Part shown: positions 44,701 to 50,547 of the stretch, piece by piece
Numbering within the stretch: the stretch's first letter is position 1
Layout: each line of letters starts with the position of its first letter
Source: Corallium rubrum
Taxonomy: Eukaryota; Cnidaria; Anthozoa; Scleralcyonacea; Coralliidae
Reading direction: 5' to 3'
Assembly: GCA_964035015.1 (NCBI GenBank)
Contig: CAXIUP010000279.1
Span: 1-64,000 of the forward strand
DNA length: 64,000 nt
Program-made: the position numbers and the translations under genes
Notes under the pieces: generated by a model
The model's input: only the letters and a program-made list of their open reading frames with translations
Database searches by the model: none
Told to the model about the DNA's origin: nothing

Positions 44701-45317
44701 GGAAACTTATGGGCTAGATGACACCACATGAAACACCTGTCATCACTATTCTTAACGTTGATCAACCCCTTCCGACTATGTCTCAGCTCCTCCGGGAGGT
44801 TGACATACGACGAGCCTTCCAGTGGACTGTACACAGTCAGATTAACGTAGTGACCGTCTACTGAGTCTACTGTCCAACCAGATCCCTCGCTTATCCATCG
44901 GGCTATCCCAACCACCACCTCCTCATTCGCGACGTCAACGTCCTGACCAATCTCACCTTCGTTGATTATAGTCTTGATGTGGCTGTTGAAGTGAGCCGTC
45001 TTATAGGTTGTCCCACCGGGCACCTCCTTCTCAAGCGTCACAACCAACGTTTCAGCGAACTTCAACCCCCTCATCTCAACCAGCTCCCGACGTAGCAGCC
45101 GTACCACATCATCCCTAAGAGCGTTCACCTGTTCCAGCGGGTCCTGACTCACCACAGCACAGCTGAACGACTTGGTCTTACCCCTCAAGGCTCTGTCTAA
45201 CTGACTCACGTCATAACCGATTATTCTTTCGTAGAGACGGGAGTCTACATCATCAGGATAGTCAAACATATCAGGGTCTAAGTCGTCGTCCTGGTGGATC
45301 ATAACACCTGGGTCCAT
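41772..45317 (-). CDS. POLB: Protein-primed family B DNA polymerase (pPolB), 1181 aa
   Basis: This enzyme replicates the linear element from its ends by protein priming. From a start at ATG 45317 (an upstream GTG at 45338 is also in frame), the N-terminal about 300 residues are Polinton-specific. They are followed by a C2H2-like finger (CVYCLQCF...H...C), exonuclease motifs YADFEA (Exo I), FHNLRGYD (Exo II) and YHDVYLKLD (Exo III), then polymerase motifs YLDANNLYG (A), KLMNNSVFGKTMEN (B) and FTDTDS (C). All catalytic acidic residues are present and the frame is intact. Between Exo I and Exo II lies CHICG...VRDHCHVTG...CN, like the zinc/HNH motif of endonuclease VII. Its first 47 bases overlap the end of the zinc-ribbon gene. 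Confidence 0.97.
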   Translation of the reverse strand: MDPGVMIHQDDDLDPDMFDYPDDVDSRLYERIIGYDVSQLDRALRGKTKSFSCAVVSQDPLEQVNALRDDVVRLLRRELVEMRGLKFAETLVVTLEKEVPGGTTYKTAHFNSHIKTIINEGEIGQDVDVANEEVVVGIARWISEGSGWTVDSVDGHYVNLTVYSPLEGSSYVNLPEELRHSRKGLINVKNSDDRCFMWCHLAHKFPVPQHPQRVSKYRDHVDDLDYSGISFPVSHRQYNRVEKQNEIRINVFGYENGLTFPVYVSEERFTDLMNLLIITNGDNRHYVLIRDFDRFMYNKTKHKRKKHFCVYCLQCFSSTEVLDRHKIVCISVNGKQAVRMPDPGKNVLKYSNFHKQLDVPFVVYADFEAITEKVKRPKVSESNRKKKEKKPYMEKYQKHTDCGYGYKVVCCYDDRYSKDIQVYRGPGAVNKFIGKMLEEVEYCKGVRKEHFNQDMVLTDSDRADFRDANGCHICGLKYEESDVRVRDHCHVTGRYRGSAHQLCNRNHRLTDKIPVIFHNLRGYDGHHIMGEIGKFGQEINVIPNNMEKYMAFMLGKNLVFLDSLQFMSSPLDKLVENLPDDSYRYTAEEFGDRLYLMRTKGVYPYDHMDSFSRFDETELPPKDEFYSVLEDESISDKQYRGAQEVWKSFGMRTMGDYHDVYLKLDVLLLADVFENFRKACALNYGLDPCHYFTSPGLAWDAMLKMTGVELELMTDIDMFQFIEKGMRGGVSYIANRYGKANNPYMKGYSEDEAVKYIMYLDANNLYGWAMSQCLPTGGFRWMNEGNLKNLAWELPDNDSRTGMILEVDLEYPPKLHDLHNDYPLAPEKMEIREDMLSEYCFKIKEKFGVSVGGVSKLVTNLMGKERYVVHYRNLQLYVRLGMKVKKVHRVLLFDQSPWLRQYINFNTVRRTAARNDFEKDFFKLMNNSVFGKTMENLRKRVDVRLVTSERKMLRLASKPTFVSAKIFNENLVAVHKIKEVLTLNRPAYVGMCILDLSKTLMYDFHYNYVLEKYGSGAKLLFTDTDSLTYEIEVEDVYKDFWANKNIFDNSNYLESSPYHSKSNKKVIGKMKDVAAGVPITEFVGLRSKMYSYLKDNGEGDKTAKGIKRSVTEKQIKHEHYKKVLFSKKQVLQKMKTIRSVKHELGSYEINKVSLSCFDDKRYLLEDGISSYAYGHKSIQLT

Positions 45318-45927
45318 CGTTATAACAGGGGTGATCACATTCCGTTAGGTGTTGCTCCAGCCACTCGGTGTAGAACTTGTCCGTGGTATGATCCCAACCA
45401 AGCTCCTTATACACAATTCCGAACAGATTGTCGTCAAACAAGTCCTTCGTTTTCCCCTCCCTAAGATCCTTCAGACCACCCAGTAACCCAATCCCTCTTC
45501 TTGAACACAGTCTGATGATGTAATAATTGTATCTGGACACATTACGGCCTCTTATCAAACCCTTACCTCTCATCACCCGAAGAACCTCGGAGAAGTCGGA
45601 TAAGACAACGTCAACGGCTGTGTCCCTGACAACTCTAGCAAGTCTCTTTCTCATCCAACCACCCCTCGAATGCTCGCTTCTACGACCGGCCGCCCGATAT
45701 CTCCCAACAACATATCCATACTCCGTATCACCACATCCCGGACAGGAATACATCTCAGTTCTCACCTTCACACGAAACCTAGAACAATCCTCACACCACA
45801 ACTTCGTACTACGTCTGGGTGGATTCCAAGTCGGGGCTTCGATCCCCATCTGCTTACAAACCCATTCAACGCTTGAGGACTCACAATCCCTCAGCCCCTC
45901 CGGTAAGTCCGACCAGGAAACAGACAT
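45271..45927 (-). CDS. Zinc-ribbon protein (218 aa), possible late transcription factor
   Basis: The ATG at 45927 directly follows 'ttata'. The protein carries a zinc ribbon, CEDC-x17-CPGC, near residues 45-70. A helical region rich in Arg follows, then RNVSRYNYYIIRLCSRRGI and DLFDDNLFGIVYKELGW. Those last blocks remind me of the C-terminal half of VLTF3-type late transcription factors of large DNA viruses, but I could not confirm this and other ribbon-plus-helix DNA-binding proteins are possible. Its 3' end overlaps pPolB by 47 bases, which implies co-expression or translational coupling. A dedicated factor would fit the shared start-proximal promoter motif. Confidence 0.75.
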   Translation of the reverse strand: MSVSWSDLPEGLRDCESSSVEWVCKQMGIEAPTWNPPRRSTKLWCEDCSRFRVKVRTEMYSCPGCGDTEYGYVVGRYRAAGRRSEHSRGGWMRKRLARVVRDTAVDVVLSDFSEVLRVMRGKGLIRGRNVSRYNYYIIRLCSRRGIGLLGGLKDLREGKTKDLFDDNLFGIVYKELGWDHTTDKFYTEWLEQHLTECDHPCYNDGPRCYDPPGRRLRP

Positions 45928-45960
45928 TATAACTAAACCCTAACAAATCCTCTTAACCCC

Positions 45961-46380
45961 CTACAAAACAAACCTAGACATCAAATACCCACCAACCAGA
46001 CCAACAGACCCCACGAACAGGGTTTGATACTCTTTCATCTCACCAGATGGTTTGTAATAGTCAGACAACTCAGGCTCTGACCCGGACGACCCAACAGCCT
46101 CAACCTGCCTCAGCCTATCCCTCAGCAGATCCAGAGCATGATTCGTTGTGTTGATGTCAGCGTTGGCGTCAGACAGTTCCTGTCTTAACCTCTGTATCCT
46201 ATCCTTCCTACCCACCTCACTCTCATACCATTTCTCCTTCGCCCTGGTCAGCTGCTCAAGGGCGTGGTTGTGTCTCTTAATCTCAGCTTCATATCCGGTG
46301 TGATTTAACTTCGAAAACAGGAATCCAGCGCCCGCGAAGGCCAGGGCGTTAAACAGTCCACCAGCAACCACACTAGCCAT
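45961..46380 (-). CDS. Small coiled-coil membrane protein (139 aa)
   Basis: An N-terminal hydrophobic helix (VVAGGLFNALAFAGAGFLFS) is followed by a charged helical region of about 70 residues (RHNHALEQLTRAKEKWYE, then RIQRLRQELSDANADIN) likely to form a coiled coil, and a C-terminal hydrophobic segment (TLFVGSVGLVGGYLMSRFVL). I recall proteins with this helix-coil-helix layout in other cnidarian Polintons, without known function. The ATG follows 'tatat'. A scaffold between membrane and capsid is only a possibility. Confidence 0.8.
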   Translation of the reverse strand: MASVVAGGLFNALAFAGAGFLFSKLNHTGYEAEIKRHNHALEQLTRAKEKWYESEVGRKDRIQRLRQELSDANADINTTNHALDLLRDRLRQVEAVGSSGSEPELSDYYKPSGEMKEYQTLFVGSVGLVGGYLMSRFVL

Positions 46381-46398
46381 ATATAAACTAATGGATAT

Positions 46399-47040
46399 TC
46401 AGTGAATCAGTCCGTTACCCATCAGGAATTTTCTGACTACGTCGTAAATTTTGTAGCCTCTGTAGCATGGGATCCTGAGTAGGGGATAACCATGTAACCT
46501 AGCGTAGTCGTTTTTCATTTGGTCGTGTTGTTTTAGTTTCTCAAAACATTTTTCAGCCTTTTCCGCGGTCATACTCCCCCACCGGGTGGGTATGAAATGT
46601 TGTTCACCGTCGTACTCAATCAGTAGGAAACCACAACCCACAGGTATCGCGAAGTCATACCTTAGTGGACCACCACCCAACCCGGTTAATCCATCAAACG
46701 TCTTCTCTCTAATGTATCCGATTGTGTAACCGCGTAGAATGTCCTCAACGTCTCTTTCCCCCCTAGACCCGCGGCTTTTCTTGGTGATAACTTTTTGTTT
46801 TTCTGTCTTCGTGTAGGTTTTGATCTCGACTCTTGTTTCAATCTTCGTGTATGTTGTGATGGTGGGTACTTCGCGTACTCTGTGTGCTCTCCCACGGTGT
46901 TTCCTCATATCGTTCCCCCTCGTGAACGTCCTCCCACAGTCCTCACATCTGTGATTTCTTTCCCTGTTGTGAATTTGTCTGACGTGTTGGGTGAGATTTC
47001 CCTTAGAACTAAATTTTTTTCCACAGATCTCACAATTCAT
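46399..47040 (-). CDS. C2H2 zinc-finger / PD-(D/E)XK nuclease fusion (213 aa)
   Basis: Two consecutive C2H2 fingers open the protein (CEICGKKFSS...H...H and CEDCGRTFTR...H...H, residues 3-54). A Thr/Lys-rich linker follows (about 55-90). The C-terminal domain has the order RYDFAIP, then LLIEYDGEQHF, then HDQMKNDYARLHGYPLLRI. Asp in RYDF, Glu and Asp in IEYDGEQH, and the following Lys residues match the active-site order of restriction-endonuclease-like (Vsr/very-short-patch-like) nucleases. All expected residues are visible, so catalysis is plausible. Possible roles are terminal nicking, recombination, or cutting host or rival DNA. Frame intact. Confidence 0.87.
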   Translation of the reverse strand: MNCEICGKKFSSKGNLTQHVRQIHNRERNHRCEDCGRTFTRGNDMRKHRGRAHRVREVPTITTYTKIETRVEIKTYTKTEKQKVITKKSRGSRGERDVEDILRGYTIGYIREKTFDGLTGLGGGPLRYDFAIPVGCGFLLIEYDGEQHFIPTRWGSMTAEKAEKCFEKLKQHDQMKNDYARLHGYPLLRIPCYRGYKIYDVVRKFLMGNGLIH

Positions 47041-47101
47041 TTAACTTTCGGTCCCAACTTTCCCCTAACCCCTCTGGGTCAGTTCGACCGGGAAAAAATA
47101 T

Positions 47102-47335
47102 CTACTTTGTTTCGAACGGATCAACCGGTAAATACCCTTTTGACTGGGCATATTTAATTCCAACTGTACTAATTCCAACGGCTAGGGCTAGCCTAACGGT
47201 ACCCTTTATAGACTCAGGAGTACCCAAAGGTTCGCTCAGGATCTTCCTCGAAGCCATGGAGACCGCCACAGCTCCACCCGTAATCAGGAGGGCGTCGTAG
47301 AGCTCGTTCATCAGTTCTTTTCGGTCGGTTGACAT
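47102..47335 (-). CDS. Small membrane protein (77 aa)
   Basis: It begins with a short charged start (STDRKELMNELYDALL), a hydrophobic segment LLITGGAVAVSMASRKIL, and a second segment VRLALAVGISTVGIKYAQ ending in GYLPVDPFETK. The ATG follows 'agtata'. It sits in a row of small minus-strand genes with 16-61-base gaps. Comparable small two-helix proteins occur in other Polintons. The function is unknown. Confidence 0.75.
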   Translation of the reverse strand: MSTDRKELMNELYDALLITGGAVAVSMASRKILSEPLGTPESIKGTVRLALAVGISTVGIKYAQSKGYLPVDPFETK

Positions 47336-47351
47336 TATACTAACACATATT

Positions 47352-47735
47352 TCATTCGTCGAAGGTGTCTAAAACCGGAGGGGTCTGAACGGGGTTCTGT
47401 GGCTCGACAGTTCCTTCCATTACCTTCTCCTCATCAATGGTTTTCAGCCTCTGAACCTCCCTTTTCTCCTGCCTCATGGTGTAATAAAGTGAGGCCCCAC
47501 CGATAACCAACCCAACGGTTCCGATTAGATACCCGTAATAGGCTGACCGACCCCCACCAACTCCAGAACCAATCTCAGCCGCCAACCGCTCTCTGGCTTT
47601 TCTCTCCTTGGCTGCCTTCGATATCTGAGCCAGTCGTTTACCAGCCTCCACCCGTTTTGGGTCCTTAACTTTCTCCGTCTTAACCACTGATGTTATCTTA
47701 GGGACTTCCGGTTTTTTTTCAGACTCGTCAGCCAT
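47352..47735 (-). CDS. Single-pass membrane protein with basic N-terminus (127 aa)
   Basis: The N-terminus is Lys-rich, with a KDPKRVEAGKRLAQISKAAK block and more Lys/Arg, suited to nucleic-acid or membrane-surface binding. One transmembrane helix (YYGYLIGTVGLVIGGASLYY) follows a Gly-rich hinge, and the tail is acidic. The 'RVEAGKRLA' block is, as far as I recall, recurrent in Polinton proteins of this size. The start follows 'tatatag'. Function unknown. Confidence 0.77.
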   Translation of the reverse strand: MADESEKKPEVPKITSVVKTEKVKDPKRVEAGKRLAQISKAAKERKARERLAAEIGSGVGGGRSAYYGYLIGTVGLVIGGASLYYTMRQEKREVQRLKTIDEEKVMEGTVEPQNPVQTPPVLDTFDE

Positions 47736-47749
47736 CTATATACACTATT

Positions 47750-48070
47750 CTATGTTTCATCTGTGAGGTCATCTGTAGGAATCTCTGAGGTCGTCTCTAA
47801 GGAATCTGTGAGATCATCTATAGGAATCTCTGAGTCTGTTTGTAGGACGTCTGTTAGACCATCCGTAAGGATCTCTGAAGCTGCTTGTGGGAAGTCTGTG
47901 AGGTCATCGGCTGGGGTCTCTAAGACCGTCGGCCAGACAACAACAGACTCAGTCACGTAGTACTCTCCTCTACGGTTTCTTCTAACACAATGTCTCATTA
48001 CCCCGATAGCTCTTCTAAGTCCGTGGAAGACGGTCAGTATGGGTCGTCTAAGTCTCTTTGGAATCTTCAT
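47750..48070 (-). CDS. Small protein with basic head and 15-residue acidic repeats (106 aa)
   Basis: The first 35 residues are strongly basic (KIPKRLRRPILTVFHGLRRA...RNRRGEYYV). The rest consists of about 3.5 imperfect tandem repeats of 15 residues with the pattern DDLTDxxxxxSEIPT (45-bp DNA repeats at about 47750-47915). The opposite strand is also open over the repeats by chance. It lies head to head with the nucleoside kinase gene, 45 bases away. The basic head could bind DNA, as adenovirus core proteins do; this is inference from composition only. Confidence 0.65.
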   Translation of the reverse strand: MKIPKRLRRPILTVFHGLRRAIGVMRHCVRRNRRGEYYVTESVVVWPTVLETPADDLTDFPQAASEILTDGLTDVLQTDSEIPIDDLTDSLETTSEIPTDDLTDET

Positions 48071-48115
48071 ATAAAATACAGGAGGTTTAAAGTCGTACCG
48101 TATACCTGAGGTATA

Positions 48116-48987
48116 ATGACTGAGACAAAGCTCGGTGCTCGGCTGATCACCCTCGACGGAAACATCGGTGTGGGAAAGACAACGTTCGTGAGACCATTCG
48201 CTGAAAGAAATGGTTATTACCTTGCTGAGGAGCCAGTTGATGATAATCCATACCTCGAAAGGTTTTACGCCGACCCTGGGGGTGGGCGTATGAGATGGAG
48301 ACCTGGTTCCTCGGTGAGAGAATTGACACCTACCTAGAGGCTTTGGAGTTAATCAACGAAGGGAGGAATGTGATCATAGAGCGAACACATCACAGCTGTA
48401 TGGTTTTCGCTAAGAATTGTTGGCGTAATGGGTGGATAACCGACAAACAGTTTTCTGAGTATTCCCAGGTCTTCCACTCACTAAACAATCTCCTCCCAAC
48501 CCCTGATGTCCTACTATTCCTGAAAGCCTCGGTTGACACCTGCCACGACCGAATGCTCAGGAGAGGTCGGAAATGTGAAGCCGGCGTAACTAAGGACTAT
48601 CTCGGGTGTATACAGAAGTATATGGGGGAGATGACTGAGGACATAGCCCTTGAGGGGACCAGGGTGATTACCCTCGATTGGGAAGACTTCGGTCCGGATG
48701 AGTCTGAGGTGGTCGATGCCCTCAGTGAGATCCCTAGCGGATTTCACGGTTGGATGGCTCGTGTGAACGGTCGGGATGTTTACATACCAGAGATCGTCAG
48801 AACCGTTAGCCAGGCCCGACAGGCTCAGCTGAATCGTGGGTCCAGGACGCCAGGACTGGTTATGGTTCCGAGGATCAGTGGGTTAGCTGTAACACTACCG
48901 GATATCCCCCCAACCACAGTCAGTCCAACAGAGACCGTCTCGGGGATCATCTTCAGTCTCTTCAGTCGGGTGTGTTCCCACTTGTAA
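48116..48987 (+). pseudogene. Deoxynucleoside kinase (dNK/TK2-like), frameshifted
   Basis: Enzymes of this family phosphorylate deoxynucleosides to supply dNTPs. ATG 48116 follows 'ggtata'. The first frame holds the P-loop LDGNIGVGKTTF and EEPVDDNPYLERFYADP, then loses the pattern in a G-rich run. The family pattern resumes in another frame at 48295 with METWFLGERIDTYLEALELI, NVIIERTHHSC (the ERS-type motif), and RRGRKCEAG (the Arg-rich LID). The frame change therefore lies at about 48283-48295, by real mutation or assembly error. The last 50 or so residues before the stop at 48987 derive from the antisense of the neighbouring gene after a tandem duplication. Nucleoside kinase is not one of the usual Polinton genes I know. 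Confidence 0.85.
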
Positions 48988-49602
48988 CAGGTCGGAAATG
49001 TGAAGCCGGTGCCGCTAAGGATTACCCAGAGCGGATACGAAGGTATATGGAAGAAGGGGGCCAGGGTGATTGGTCCTGACTGGGAAGACTTCGGTCCGGA
49101 TGAGTCTGAGGTGGTCGGTACCCTCAGTGAGATCCCTAGCGGATTTCACGGTTGGATGGCTCGTGTGAACGGTCGGGACGTCTACATACCAGAGACCGTC
49201 AGTCAGGTCCGGCAGGCCCGGCAGGCTCATAGGTCCTATGGTACCGTGTGATCATACTGTCGGAATGTGGGCAGACCTCAGTCACAATGTCATCGAGTAC
49301 ACGGACGTCGGATAGGAAGACAGTCTCATCGTACTGGACCCCACGTAGGAAGCTTCTGATTTGTGTCAAGACCTTGTGGTAGCTGACGTGAGCGAATTCA
49401 CAGTTCTCCAGTCTGCCAGGCATTCCCGACTTGGTCATGTACCCTTGGATCAGGACGCCAGGACCGGCTATGGTTCCGAGGATCAGTGGGTTAGCTGTAA
49501 CACCACCGGCTATTCCCCCAACCACAGTCAACCCAATAGAGACCGTCTCGAGGATCATCTTCAGTCTCTTCAGTCGGGTGTGTTTCCACTTGTAACAGGT
49601 CG
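48563..49602. repeat. Imperfect tandem duplication inside the Polinton (426 + 614 bp)
   Basis: Copy 1 (48563-48988) and copy 2 (48989-49602) both run from 'gtcggaaatgtgaagccgg' through the kinase C-terminus ('gacttcggtccggatgagtc') into antisense sequence of the 49199-49711 gene ('cttcagtcgggtgtg...'). Copy 1 lacks about 207 bp present in copy 2. The sequence at both breakpoints is aggtcg, so the duplication probably formed at that microhomology. The frame 49000-49251 (+) is a dead kinase-tail copy. Confidence 0.85.
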
Positions 49603-49711
49603 CTAGCCTGTGGTAATACGAATAGAGTCGGGTTAGTTTGTCCACTTCAGCCGATTGGAGGTTTTTACCAATGTGGTTGAAGCTAACGACGCTTTTCCTC
49701 TTTTTCCCCAT
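49199..49711 (-). CDS. Polinton membrane-hairpin protein (170 aa)
   Basis: A basic start (GKKRKSVVSFNHIGKNL) precedes helical HRLATCYKWKHTRLKRLKM. Two adjacent hydrophobic helices follow (ILETVSIGLTVVGGIAGGVT and LILGTIAGPGVLIQGY), then a soluble C-terminus with YHKVLTQIRSFLRG. This helix-hairpin-helix order is seen in many Polinton proteins of unknown function and superficially resembles SLATT-type two-helix membrane effectors. The stop at 49199 lies within the duplicated kinase tail, so the last 15 or so residues (PAGPAGPD) are encoded by sequence antisense to it. Five bases separate it from the LamG-like gene. Confidence 0.78.
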   Translation of the reverse strand: MGKKRKSVVSFNHIGKNLQSAEVDKLTRLYSYYHRLATCYKWKHTRLKRLKMILETVSIGLTVVGGIAGGVTANPLILGTIAGPGVLIQGYMTKSGMPGRLENCEFAHVSYHKVLTQIRSFLRGVQYDETVFLSDVRVLDDIVTEVCPHSDSMITRYHRTYEPAGPAGPD

Positions 49712-49716
49712 TCTAA

Positions 49717-50544
49717 TTACAGGTCATATTCAACCATAACCTCCTTACAGATCTTCTCAATGTCGGATACCCCAAGACGACCCTCTACGATTCTCATACC
49801 GTAAAAGTTAATGTCTGAATAAAACTTCTTAAGACGGTTTAGCCCAAACACATTCAGATAAGGTGTCCCTATTTGTCCGATGTTACTCATGAAAAATGAG
49901 TCCCTCAGCATTTCACCATTTATCCTGACGTGTGACACTCTAACTCCGGATAGCCAGTGGGCAGATATCAGAACCTTCTTCCCAATGAACTTCGCTGGGA
50001 TAGTACACTCGTGAAACCTAGCCGGTGATGACCCTTCCACAAGCAGTTTGTCACTTACTCCAGCTTTAAACCCAAAGCTCTTACCGGGACCGCTTTCACC
50101 ATTATTGGTGACAATCATTTCCCACTCACCCGACTTATCCTTAGGTCTCACACTGTTCCTCTTTACCACAGCAAAAACTGAAACGTCGACGAACATGAGT
50201 CTGGGTATGCTAACGTGGAAGACTGTTCTTATCGTCATCTCAGGGTGAATGAAGTGGTGGTCGCCGGCAGTGTTTAGCTGTGGGTTGATACCTGGGGGTC
50301 TCCAAAACATGGCTGAGTGGACCCCACCGTTTTTGTCTTCTATGTATTCAATAAAGGGAGGGAGTTTGGAGATCGCGTTTTTACTGGCTCTGGTTACGTT
50401 CAGGTCGAAAATGACTCTGTGGTTGTGGGTTTCCGTGTAAGCTTTTAGCTTATTGTTGAGCTGCTTTAGATCACTGCTGAGTTGCTTAGTGATCTGACTA
50501 GGGGCTCCTTTCCCCGGTTTGCTGTAACCATAAAACAGACTCAT
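49717..50544 (-). CDS. LamG/concanavalin-like protein, probable virion surface protein (275 aa)
   Basis: The N-terminal about 45 residues are helical (SQITKQLSSDLKQLNNKLKA). The rest is beta-rich and closes with INFYGMRIVEGRLGVSDIEK then ICKEVM, the usual ending of LamG/pentraxin-like jelly rolls ('fyGxrixxGxLsxxDIxxi'). Residues in the middle (HHFIHPEMTIRTVFHVSI) would be core strands. Such domains bind glycans or proteins, so an attachment or spike role in a virion is plausible but inferred. It sits 3 bases from the 473-aa gene, suggesting joint expression. ATG follows 'agtat'. Confidence 0.7.
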   Translation of the reverse strand: MSLFYGYSKPGKGAPSQITKQLSSDLKQLNNKLKAYTETHNHRVIFDLNVTRASKNAISKLPPFIEYIEDKNGGVHSAMFWRPPGINPQLNTAGDHHFIHPEMTIRTVFHVSIPRLMFVDVSVFAVVKRNSVRPKDKSGEWEMIVTNNGESGPGKSFGFKAGVSDKLLVEGSSPARFHECTIPAKFIGKKVLISAHWLSGVRVSHVRINGEMLRDSFFMSNIGQIGTPYLNVFGLNRLKKFYSDINFYGMRIVEGRLGVSDIEKICKEVMVEYDL

Positions 50545-50547
50545 ATA

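Noticed and set aside
49000..49251. Separate small plus-strand gene
   Set aside because: It is the second, decayed copy of the kinase tail in the tandem duplication.
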